Shown one piece after another: positions 22,859 through 33,522 of a DNA stretch of 64,000 nucleotides. Position 1 is the stretch's first letter; every line of letters begins with the position of its first letter. Both the position numbers and the translations under genes were made by a program. The notes under the pieces are model-generated. The model did not search any database. It saw nothing but the letters and a program-made list of their open reading frames with translations, and was not told the DNA's origin. Where the stretch lies: assembly GCA_002099365.1 (NCBI GenBank), contig MSED01000004.1, positions 558,001 to 622,000 on the forward strand, given 5' to 3'. The stretch comes from Phialophora verrucosa. Taxonomy: Eukaryota; Ascomycota; Eurotiomycetes; Chaetothyriales; Herpotrichiellaceae.

Positions 22859-24342
22859 TCACGCTATGGGCTGCGACACCATTTCGTATGTATAGTCCTC
22901 CGGGCTGAGTCCCAGGGCCTTGAGTTTCTTCACAAACGGATGCGTCGGTCGGTCGCCCATGAAGCCTCGGACATGCTCCTTGCCGATATTCCTTCGAAGG
23001 TCTTTGAGACTCTCATCCTCGGTAGGCACCAAAGCCTGGATGGTCGAGGACGGGCTCGGAGAAAAGAAGAATGGAAGTGAGGTCCGGTCAGTGTTGCCCT
23101 GAGCAGATCAGCTTCCAGAACCATTTAATCGTCCGGGATCAAAAAGTTCTCCTTACTTTTGCACAGACGCGATGGATGGTAGATCGCCATCGACCGCCGG
23201 AGAGCAGCTCGAAATAGCTGCCTGTGTTGACAACGAAGGCGTGCTCGATGACTGGGACCTTGACCCAGATTGCATTCGCGTTCAAGACCTCCAGGCCTCC
23301 GATTTGTCCTGGAACAGCTCTATCAGCATCGCAACATGCTTCTATGGTCATTGAAAACTTACGCTGGGCTAACAGTGTGAATGCTGTCGAAACAGAGTCA
23401 GCTCATGCCTCCTGAGGGGGAGAAAAAGATTATTCGTAGGGCGCAGATACTCACCACCGTAGTCAGCATGCGGGTAGAGGACCTGTTTGTACTCGTCGGC
23501 GTCAGGTTGTGGTGGATAGTGGTTGATGGTGATATCGGTAGAAGGCGTCTCGAAAAATTGGTCCAATGCCGTTTCTTCAAGCCCAAGCGCCAGTGAGAAT
23601 ATCCGAACCAGTTGCTTCGCAAACAAGTAGACCTCTGTGACTATCCACCATCGTTAGACGTCTGCTGCAAGGATGGTAAAGAGACCTACAGTAGCTGTAG
23701 ATGTTCTCGCGGAACTCAGGCAGTTCCTCATCGGGCCACTGATTGAGCGGCACACTGCCCGGAGGGGCGACTTTGATGCCGTGTTGCTCGGGGTTTGTAT
23801 AGTCGTTGCCCATACCAAATGACTCCCGGGCTCCTCCAAAGCCTGCTCGTTTGTCGGCAGGATTGACCGGAGTGAAGCCTTTCGCAGCAGGGCTATTGTT
23901 AACATGGTATTTCATCTGTTTGGCAAGGACTCAGCCTGGGTCCAATTCATCGGCAGCGTAGGAGCTACCTTGACATCCTCAGGAAGGGCGAAGAACTTCG
24001 CTAATGTATCGAAAGCCGCGTCTGCAATGGGGCGAACTCAGTCATTGTGCAACGATACAAGAGACTCAACCCAAAGCCGGACGTACCCATCTTGTCACCA
24101 GACACTGGCGGGTTGACCAAGTAGAAAAATCCTACATCTTTGGCGGCACGACCGATCTCTTCGGCAAGCCTTTTGCGGACTTCGAGGTCTGGCGAAGAGA
24201 TCGGAGACACATCGATGGTCGGAATCGAGTCGAACGTTGGTTTGGCCTTTTCGCCCCTCAATATCGGCCGGCACTGGACTCTGTCGACCGACTTGAAGTA
24301 GACATAGTCGGGGTGCGAAGGGAGATTCTCCTGTGTAGCCAT
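22859..24342 (-). CDS. 2-oxoglutarate/Fe(II) dioxygenase, isopenicillin-N-synthase-like
   Basis: Seven exons: 24342-24087, 24021-23969, 23915-23690, 23640-23455, 23383-23363, 23308-23157 and 23098-22859, giving 377 aa. The fifth is only 21 nt, yet it is required: it alone restores the family motif HADYGAFTLLAQ across the junctions. Other signatures are the N-terminal DIOX_N-like IPTIDVSPIS and GRAAKDVGFFYL, iron ligands His236 and Asp238 in HADYG and His293 in RSTIHRV, and the co-substrate-binding RTS (303-305) before LPFFFSPS. Family members hydroxylate, desaturate or cyclise small molecules, including oxidative attack on purine and alkaloid rings. The substrate here is unknown. It stands tandem to the Zn2Cys6 regulator and near the permease and deaminase, so it may act on the same compound. 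Confidence 0.85.
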
Positions 24343-26619
24343 CGGTAAGTCGTCGGTGGAAGCTGGACACGACCCAGGATGTTCGTGAATGTGTAGAGCG
24401 ACACAAGGCGGTATGCTGCGGGCGAGGTGGAAGCCTCGTGTTTTCAGCCAAAACAAAGCTGTAAATAATGATTTAGACGATCCATATACGCAAAATAAGT
24501 AAAACGTACATATTGGATCAATGGGGTAGATGTTTCAGTCACCCAGTCCTGTCAACTGCAGAGATAAGGCTTCGGCGTTCACCGGCCTCCACTGCTTCCT
24601 CAACGACGAAGCTCTCCTGGTGTGGTGCGACACTTGCGAGCTACACATACACTCGTCTCATGTCCTGCAGGCTGGACAACGAGACTCCCGGGAGACCAAG
24701 CAGCCCTTATCGTCCTCAATCCATAGTGCCAGCCACTGTATGATGCATTCGGCGCGGCAGTGGTGCCCACACGTGGTCACAGTATCCACAATCCCAGACC
24801 AACTTATGCTGTATTCTTATAGTGCCGATAGGAAGACCACGCTGCCATTCGTCACAATGTAATTTTGTGGGGGAAGTCGCTGGGATAAACGATGCGGTAG
24901 ATCGAACGAGCACTTGTCGAGTCTAGGCGTTTGTAACCTCCACGCCTGACCTGTTGTCTACGGTGCCATCTCAGTTGAGGCAAGGGCCCCTAAACCGATC
25001 GCAATTCCTCTTGCACGCTCATTACAGCACGTTCACGTAGGGGTTGCCTCTCACAGGGATCCGCGGCAGATTCAGGACGTCAGTTGTGAGAGATGCATCG
25101 CGAGGACACGGACACGCTCTCAGTCAGTCACTGCACCTTGCCCGTGCGAGATAGGCGTCGTTATTTCCTTATGGTGCATGTTCAAGGTCTGTCTGCGGAG
25201 GTGTTGTAACAATGTGCAAGAGGAAGAGAGTGCAGGAGATCTGGATGTTGAATACATAAATGCTGTACTCGTAGTGGGTCGTGGTTGCCATCAGCCTAAC
25301 AAGGCGTCGCGACATGAGTGTGCAGGGGGGTTGGCCCCGGGGTGGGAGGGGTAAAGCGGCCTCATCCTTGGCCCAAGGGGGGTAGAACGCCACGAGCAAG
25401 CATAGCCGGCATCCCCCTGGCATGGATGATTAGTTTCAGGGTCTCTTGCTGACTTAGCTTCTTACCTTCCAGGCCAGCAAAGGCCGTGAATGCAGTGCTT
25501 CCAAGACAGATCCAGCTTCACAGACGCCGTCGCCGTAGGAAGGTAAAGATGAACGCGACGGCAACTGCCTCCGCAAACAGCCGGTCAGGGCCTTGAGGAT
25601 GATGAGAGTTTGCCAGTACAATCAAAGCACCGACACGGGCACAGAACTTCCAATGGTGATGGTACCCTCGAATGTTGACTATTCTTTGCTGCCCGCCTAT
25701 GAGCGTCTTTTCCTTCGGATACCATGGCAGGAGGATGAGATGATACATACAAGCATTACGACGACAGTCAACAGCAGGTGGAAGAAGCTGAGACACGGGA
25801 AGGGGATTGGGAGTGACTGTTGCAGCGCTCGCCTCAGTCCTGTGGCCTCTACTTCTTGCCACATAGGTCACCCGCACAGGTTCTACTCTGATAAATGGAA
25901 CACGCATTCTGTACCCTCACTGCGCGCTTCCCATCGGTTATCTCATAGCTAGATGCGCAGAGCCAAATTCGCAATGTCATGGTCGAAGAATCGCTGGTAC
26001 AATTGCTCGGTTAGATACAAATAAGAAGATACTCTCAGTGAAATACAGATAAGACACTCTGTCAAATACAAATAAGGAAAACCCCCAGTTGAAGACAAAT
26101 CAGAAAACGCTGCGCAGCTGGGCGCATGGACACGCACATGGCGAAGTTGATAGACAATGAACCAGGCAGAGAAAGGTTCACGGCCACCAGGTCTCGGGCT
26201 GTCCATGCTCCATGCCAACTTGGAAGCTAACAAACTAACTTGCTTCGTCGTGTATTGAGAAAAGTGCCTCGTCAGTCATGACCACCATGCAATATCGACA
26301 GGATTCATCAAGACAGTCGTCGAATCGTAAGGTCGTAAATTCGTCAATCAATGCCTTCCCGAAGTTCGCCCTTCGGAGAAGGCATTTCGCAAACGTAGAG
26401 AGCGCAGCCAAAGCGGTTGGTTGCAAAGGGCGAATCGCAAAAGAGGTGGCCGATAGGTGGTGGCTGATCACATAGGCGTTGTTGTTTTCGCGAGCATGTA
26501 GACAGTGTGACCCGGCTTGGTTCGAGGCGCTGTCATTATTTTTGTCCAGTCTTTCAGTGTGCTCGATCTTTGCGTCGCCAGAGCCTCCCGTCACCAACGA
26601 TAACGTATGTAGATTTCTT
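24343..26619. other. Intergenic, no supported gene
   Basis: About 2.3 kb with only short, domain-less frames on both strands. It contains the small AT-rich repeat listed separately. I see no tRNA, rRNA or mobile-element structure. Confidence 0.55.
26011..26090. repeat. Short AT-rich tandem repeat
   Basis: Three copies of an (A/T)GATACAAATAAG / AAATACAGATAAG / AAATACAAATAAG core at about 26015, 26040 and 26075, separated by CTCTCAGTG- and CTCTGTC-like spacers. No linked gene or promoter function is evident. Confidence 0.5.
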
Positions 26620-27438
26620 TCAACTGAAGATCGGTCCGTGCTCGCCCTTCTCCCAGGCCCTGAGATCTTCCGCAGTCACAGAGGGTGGCTCATAGCCGAT
26701 GGTGATGACCATCCCGCGAGTTTTATGTCCTGGACTCGGAGTCAGCTTCCTGGTGTGTCTGATTGAGAGTCCCGGGGAGCAGCACTTACTTTCGCTCTTG
26801 GGCAGTTCGTGGGGCCGGAACTCCGTTGAAAACGGATCGTATCGGAAGGACTCACCCACGGCGTCGACAGCAAAGGCTGGAGGCGACGAAAACGCGATGA
26901 GGCCAACGAGGATGCTCAGATCTCCAGCCAGGGTGCACGTGGGCCCGTCGCAGTCTTCCGGCTTGCAGACGTCCGGAAGGAGATTTTCGAACCAGTGATC
27001 GGGTCCGGGCATGTGCAGTGCATAATTCTCCTTATAGTAGCCGACAAGTGCGGTGCCTGGCCTCGTAGGACACTTTCCAAAGGAGAGACGTCTCCAGCTG
27101 CATAGCTCTGTCCGCAAATCAGTGGCCGTGCAGTCGACTGGCACGACGAGATAACCATGGCGTTCGCGGCACCAAAACATCGTACAGCATTTGTACACCT
27201 CAGGCTCCCCAGCTCCCAGGTCAGTGGCGTCAATCGTGCAGAGGTCCGGGGTCCAGGTCCACCAACCTGATGAAACTGTCTTGACGAACTGGCTTTTAGA
27301 TATCGGCGGAGACCAGTAGAAGTCGGGGGGATTCTCGTGGGTCGGGGACTGAGGATCCTCCTGGCACTGAATGTGGTCAATGCGCAGGGAGAACGGGAAA
27401 GCCCTAGGCGGATACGGGTCCGGCGCGTCTCGAGGCAT
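26620..27438 (-). CDS. Hypothetical Cys-rich protein
   Basis: The frame is open from a TTG at 27474, with the first ATG at 27438 (MPRDAPDPYPPRAF). A good 60-nt intron candidate lies at 26789-26730 (GTAAGT, CTGAC, CAG). Because 60 is a multiple of three, both forms are open: 252 aa spliced (27438-26790 plus 26729-26620) or 272 aa retained. The protein has many Cys (KCCTMFWCRERHG, CKPEDCDGPTC) and Trp and one hydrophobic stretch (ILVGLIAFSSPPAFAV). No signal peptide is evident at the chosen start. I do not recognise the family. Confidence 0.55.
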   Translation of the reverse strand: MPRDAPDPYPPRAFPFSLRIDHIQCQEDPQSPTHENPPDFYWSPPISKSQFVKTVSSGWWTWTPDLCTIDATDLGAGEPEVYKCCTMFWCRERHGYLVVPVDCTATDLRTELCSWRRLSFGKCPTRPGTALVGYYKENYALHMPGPDHWFENLLPDVCKPEDCDGPTCTLAGDLSILVGLIAFSSPPAFAVDAVGESFRYDPFSTEFRPHELPKSESKCCSPGLSIRHTRKLTPSPGHKTRGMVITIGYEPPSVTAEDLRAWEKGEHGPIFS

Positions 27439-29630
27439 GAGCAAGATTTGCGACGAAGTCAATGTCAATTCCAAATTCGCATGCGATCACAATGGTGCAG
27501 GACGGCCACAATATAGACGGGCTCGTTTATGGGCTTCCCCCCATGGTTGATAAAGGATGACGATGACCCGGAATAGGGTCAAACGATAGGCCTTCAGCGA
27601 GTAAGCGTGAGCGTGAGCGGCACCGAATTGCAGCCCCCTTGGCGCGAGCAGAGCTGGGTCTACCTCTCGTTAGCCACGCAGTCACGAAGCCGTCGCCGAA
27701 TCACCAATTCGCTGCCGGCCGCGAGGCCCCTAGCGCCGCATCATGGCGTCAATTAGGGGGGGGGTACGACAATCCCACACCTCGTAATTCCACTGCCGTT
27801 GGCGGGTCGACTCTCCTGCCTCTGTCCCACGCTTGGCACAGACGCTTTGACGAGCTCGACAATAGCGACATGACCTGCTTCAGCATCTTCAAAGCTCGAC
27901 CCAGTCGTCTCGTTGGGTGCTGTTTCTTTTGCTTCGCGCCGATAGTGGCGGCATCTTTCTCGGGCATATAAGTAAGGTCGGCACGGGTAGCTTGATGGAC
28001 GGTTCCCTCGAGTGGAAGAGGACAGGGATAGTGCTGGATTGTGATCATTCCCGACATGGGTCTCAAAGGCCGGACCATTGACCGGGTTGGGGCAGTTGAT
28101 TCGGAGAAGGCAGGAATGGAGGGCAGTGGCCCACCCATCTTGTTCGGACGGCCATTGCCCCGAATGCGGCTCTGCGGCAAACCTCGGCCTCCCACAAGTA
28201 TAAGTCTGTGGGTATCTTCGGGTGAAGGGTAATTCTCTGCTCGGCACTTCCTCCGCCGTCGAAATACCCGATAGGATCAGTAAATCCAGATCTGCAGGCC
28301 GACCAATGAAAGTTGACGAGCCGTGAGCTCAGCTTTGTGGAGGGCAAGCGAGACTTGCCATGGGCCCAGGACGGTCGAAACTGGTTCCGGTGCTGGCTGC
28401 AGAGAGAGAGGACAGAGCCCTCCTGAAGACGAAGGCGGTGGTCCTTATAAGTTGACCTTGCGCACCTTTGGGGCACCCAGCAATCATCGAGCTTGTCCGC
28501 CTATCACCGCCCTGCATTGCGTTGGCGTGGCGTTAGCGGTTTGCCTGGTTGCCTTCTGCCGCGCCCGATCACAGTGAGAGTCGCGCGGGCCTGGAACTAC
28601 CCACGCCATGCTGGATGGTGTCCGACTTCAGCTGATAGGTCCAAGGCTGCATGCAAAGATCTTTATTGACGAGTCAAGCTAGGCACCGCTCTGGATGCTC
28701 AGAGACATGCCCAAATCAGTCTTGTTACAGGATTGCAGCCTCTAGTCACACATACCTGTATGTGTCAGAGAAACGACAGAAGCCGCCTGGCGAATATTTT
28801 TCCGGCTCCGAGGTTCGTGTCTTCGAGGATGAAGAGGACGCTATCCAATCGGAGGCCACAGGGCGCTGTTTTGTTTGACCCTTTCCGGGTTGTTCGTCGG
28901 CCCAGTTCGATGGCATCGACATGTTTGCCGGGAAAGACTCGCCAGTCGAGTAGACTTCGTGGAATGACCCGCGTTGAGTGTCGCTCGGCGACCACGAAGC
29001 TGACGCTGGGAGTCTATCACAAAGATCAGTGTGGGAGCAGGACTTGCAGCTTCAGTGACCACTGCGCCGGCCGCCCGTTGGCTGAGGGCAATCAGGAGAG
29101 CGGTGCTACGGTAGACCCCTGGGGTAGATGCAGCCTCTTGAAGACAGCGCGACCTGTCTGATCGCCAGACAGCATGCCGCAGCAGAAGACTAGAAGGCAT
29201 GAGAAGGCGTCGAGGGGCAAAACGAGGTTAAATTAGCATTTCAACTTTTGACGCAAGCAAAAAGGCGGCGGCATCCTCCGCGGCGCCCAAGTGACAAGGC
29301 TGAAGAAGGCTGACGAGGCTGAATCTACACCGGCTTCACCGACACGAAACACACACAGCGTGCTCACGGCAATGGAAGTTGTCTCCTTTATAGCCCCGCA
29401 CTGGGCAGATTGTATTCAGACAATATACACGAATAGAGATATGAACTGGCCAAAACTCAAAGCAGGACATCGTAACTGGACACTGGACACTGTACACTCT
29501 GGCAATTACGACGGGGCAAATTCGTACATGCGCGCTCTTGCTCTTGCTCTTCGCTTGCTGCGTGTCGCGTCCTTCCACTCCCACAATGCAATCCAACCAT
29601 TCTTGCCACGACTCACGTCCCCTACACCAT
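27439..29630. other. Intergenic, no supported gene
   Basis: About 2.2 kb. Overlapping short frames on both strands around 27.6-29.2 kb have no domain or consistent splicing. The part next to 29630 is the 3' flank of the GH17 gene. Confidence 0.55.
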
Positions 29631-31789
29631 CTAGAAGACACCCGCGCAACCCCAGAACTGCTCTACGCCAAACTGGCCGGGCTCCTTCCACGGCTCATCC
29701 TCGTAGCTCAAGAAGACGACCTGGGCGCCCACAGTAGACTGGATACCTTTCAGGGCGGTGGCTTGGTTCTCGGGACTGGGGCACGCAGCACCATTGCAGT
29801 TGCCTGCGTGGGGCCAGCCGGACTCCAGAACAAACACCGGCTTGCCGGAGCACACCCCGTTCAAGATGTTGATCTGCGCCTGGATGAAGCCGCCGGCTTT
29901 GTCGGCAGTCACGTCAGCGTTGAAGAAGGCGTACAAGTTAGCACCGACCACATCGACGACGCTGCAGAACGCGGATGCGCTGTTCGTATCCTCCCAAACC
30001 GAGAGCGGCTCAGTAGTCGTCACTGCGCCGGTGTAGCCAGCGTTCTTGAATGCCTGAGCACTGCTGGAGATGAATCCTGCGAGGTCGGCAGCGGAAGCAT
30101 AGCCATTGAAGACGGCCTCATTACCGACAACAATGAGCTGAACGAGGTCCCACTGACCCCAGGAAACGATGTCCGAAACCTGACCTTGAGCACCGGAAAT
30201 GCCCGTGGAGGAGATCCAGACACCGAGAATGAGTTTCAGGCCGTTGTCACGAGCAGACTTGCCAAAGTTCTCGAGCGTGTTGCAGTCGGTGCTGTAGACA
30301 CGGACAGTTGAGAATCCCTTTTGTGCAATGACGGCCAAGTCTGCCGCCACAGTCCCAGCATCCTTGCAGCCACCCTGCGCGGTATAAGGCGAGTAGGTCA
30401 GACCCCAGGAGTCTCCGTTGGCATGGATACCGCTGCCACCAGGAGAACCACTGCCGGAGCCACCGTTGCCGCCCTGAGAACCGCCCGAGCTTCCACTCGA
30501 GGAGCCCCATCCACCAGATGCCGAGGCACTTGGAGTGCTGGCTGCTCCCCAGTTCTCTGTAGCAGTCCAGGCCCATCCCTCGGTTGAAGCGGTCACAGTC
30601 GCGGAGTCGGATGAAGAAGTACTCCAGTCAGCCCAGCTCTCATACGTCGAGGTGCTGGTGGTAATGGTAGCAACATCTGGGGTAGAAGACGTCGAGGTCC
30701 AATCTCCCCATACAACGCTCGAGGTGCTGGTGCTCGTGGTAGTGTTCGTCGCAACAATAGGCGTCGGATACCCTGGGTCCAAAGGTCAGTACAAGAGTTA
30801 CTTCCTAGAAGCTTAAACCACTCACAAGTTGGAGCACCATAAGACGTGATAATGGAGACGACACAGCTGTGCGCATCCGCGGACCAAGCCAGGGCCGCAC
30901 TTGAAGTGCTGGCAGCAGCAACAGAGGAATCCGAGGTAGAATCCCAGTCCGCCCAGGTGGCGGATTCAGTGCTGATGGGCTCGACGTACTTGGTGGTGGT
31001 CAGAGTCGAAGCCAAGGTGATGGTTGTGGTTTCTTCCACGGCGGTCCAGTCACCCCAGGTCGGGGTTTCGCTGTCGCTAGTAGCGGGGTCAACCGGAATG
31101 CTGGTGGACCAGTCACCCCAGGTCTCGGTGACCGTGGTGGCAGGATCAACCGGTGTCGTAGCAGATGCTCCCTTTGACGCTTCCCAGTCTGCCCAGTCGA
31201 AGCTCGAAGCCGTCTCAGTGCTCGTGGTCGCAGGATCAACAGGGGTGGAGGAAGTCAATGATTTGGATGCTTCCCAATCGGCCCAGTCAAAGCTTGAAGC
31301 CGTCTCAGTGCTCGTGGTCGCAGGATCAACAGGGGTGGAGGAAGTCAATGATTTGGATGCCTCCCAATCGGCCCAGTCAAAGCTAGAGGTTGTCACAGAG
31401 TCCGTAGACGCTGGATCGACCGGTGTGGAAGAAGAGCTGCTCCAATCCGCCCAGGTATGCTCGACAGACACCGTGCTCGAGGTCTTCGCCGGGTCAACCG
31501 TAAGGGAAGTGGACGAACTCCAGTCCTCCCAGAGGAACGAGCTCGAAGTGGTCGCGGCAGTAGAGCTGGTGGTCGCTGCCTTGACAGGGGTCTCTTTTGT
31601 CGTACTGGTCTCGGTGGTCTTTCCATCTACTGGCGTCTTCGAAGTTGAAAGTGTGGTCGTATTCCAGTCGACCCAGGTGTCGCGCGCGACATTTTCGTGA
31701 AGCTTAGCATGCATGTGCTTGACATGGCTGGATGCGGAAACAGTGGTGATGACGGCTGCACCAGCAGCGGCAATTGTCACAGCTCTCAT
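29631..31789 (-). CDS. Secreted GH17 beta-1,3-glucanase with Ser/Thr-rich WxDW region
   Basis: Exons 31789-30826 and 30772-29631 (intron GTGAGT...CAG, about 53 nt) give 701 aa. The N-terminus MRAVTIAAAGAAVITTVSAS is a signal peptide. Residues about 35-420 form a Ser/Thr/Pro/Val-rich, probably heavily O-glycosylated stretch with about eleven WxDW motifs (WADW, WGDW, WEDW, WVDW), then a Gly/Ser linker. The C-terminal 270 aa is a glycoside hydrolase family 17 barrel: STVRVYSTDC, the acid/base Glu in VVGNEAVFNG and the nucleophile Glu in FVLESGWPHAG. Fungal GH17 enzymes remodel cell-wall beta-1,3-glucan as endoglucanases or transglucosidases. No C-terminal GPI signal is seen, so it is probably wall-retained through the repeat region or secreted. 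Two 90-bp DNA copies inside the repeat region differ at two positions, suggesting ongoing expansion and contraction. Confidence 0.9.
31201..31380 (-). repeat. Two near-identical 90-bp tandem copies (coding)
   Basis: Copies 31201-31290 and 31291-31380 differ at 2 of 90 bases. Each encodes a 30-residue module with FDWADWEASK and STPVDPATT. A more diverged neighbour module follows at about 31141-31200. The repeat keeps the reading frame of the GH17 gene. Confidence 0.9.
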
Positions 31790-33522
31790 GATGACCGAGT
31801 TCCTCTCCTTCTCTTCTTGACTTTATCTTGGTACTACTGGTGGTTTCCCTCCCGAGATTTCCTCGTCCCGTGCGATGCTGCCGATGAATAAAGAATGCCC
31901 GCGAAACGAGTGACGCGGTAGTTGGAAAAGCTGAAACAGGAAACACAAACACGACGCTCTCGGAAGCACTCAGTTCACCATGCGTAGAGCCTTGCAGAGA
32001 GGAAGGAGAAGTGCATGCGAACGCCGTGAAGACCAGCATATAGCATTTCGCCATGGTGCAACGCCAGCCGGGGGTCGGCTTGTGATGGGGATAGCGCCAT
32101 CCACGTCGAATCTCGTTTAGCGCGCTCCTGTGGGAACCCGGTGCTTGGGTGGCCCGTCAGCAAGCAGTGCAACTTGCCAGGCTACGCAATTTCGGGCTTG
32201 GGGACTGAGAGTCCAAGTCGAAATGAGCTTGAACAGGTAAGGTCAAATCTCCATAGTCCCTCGCCAACTGCTTGGTAGCATGATAGGCTGCACAAAGGAG
32301 ACTCTGATCAAACACAATGTGACTTTGGCCATGTGTTTGACGTGTCCCGGGCCGTTGTGCACTCGCACTGTGGGTGCCGGATTTCCAGACTCGTCTCCAG
32401 TGAGAACGCGGTTTCCTGCTTTACATAAAGTTTGGCTGACAGCTCGTGCAGGCGCTCAGGCCATAGAGAAAGCAGAGACGCGCAAAGACTCGAAAGGCCG
32501 ACCGCTCCGGCATCAGAGCAAGGACGATCGACAGGGGATCCGGGGAGATTACTCGTAGGCGCCCTGAAACACGCGAGCAAGCATGGCAAGATGAGGTTGT
32601 GGATCTTTGTGGCCTATGAAATGAGCCCAAGAGGCTTTGGGGCCGGACACGATTTCGTCGAGAGGAGGCTCCGAAGTCTTGAGGGGCGGTTTGGTTGGTG
32701 GGATGGCGATGGGATATGCAAGCAATTCGGGGTTGATGATCGGCTCGGGGCTCGCAGAGGGGGGAGTGAGTTGCGAGTGAGTTGCGAGTGAGCTGTGACT
32801 GGCTCGCAGCCGCGAAAAGGGGTTGATCGAGGTGATTACGGAGATTTACCACGCCAGCGCCAGGCTGCATTTGGCTCATCGCAAAGCTTGGTTGAACGCC
32901 TCTAAGATTGCGGCTTTCTGCTGTCCTCCATCTCGTGCCCCACCGCCGCTGACATCTCCTAAACCTCGAAACTCGGCTTTGACCTCGAGCTCGACCTCAT
33001 GCTCAAGCGGTTCGTGGCTGCTCGGCGTCTTGCAAGTTTGAAGCCCAGGACGCCTCCCGGAGTCTCTCCGACAACGGCATGCAGGTTAACATACTTAGAA
33101 AACACCCTTTGCGTCGGTCTTGTGGCACAAGGACTTTCTTCCACTACCGTAGCACCTCGTAATCTAGCACCGAACACCTCGTTGGTGACTCGATCGACCC
33201 AGGATCTCAAGAATTTCTTGGTGTGAAATTTCCACAGCTTCTACAATGTATCGTGTCTCCTGGACGTCATATCACAAACCAGGATCAGGTATAGGACAAG
33301 GAGGAGCAGAGTATTGCAGGAAGCGCTCAGCACCGCAAAAATGCACCTTGCAGGCAGGAGCACTGCTGCTTGCGTTGCACTAATCATGCCGTTGTGGACT
33401 CCCTTCACTGCCCGTACGCGGCCCCAAGCTCTTGGGAGAGCCACCGCGTATGTCGCCGCCCCGCCTCGAGCAATCGTTATGCACAGAATGCATAAAGGCG
33501 AATTGTTAGTCGTCGTAGTCTG
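31790..33522. other. Intergenic, no supported gene
   Basis: About 1.7 kb between the GH17 start and the SIN3 stop, including the GH17 promoter side. Only short frames, none with a domain. Confidence 0.55.

Noticed and set aside
23401..23450. Dioxygenase exon continuing as RHELTLFRQH
   Set aside because: It hits a stop before the next donor; the 21-nt microexon restores the expected family motif instead.
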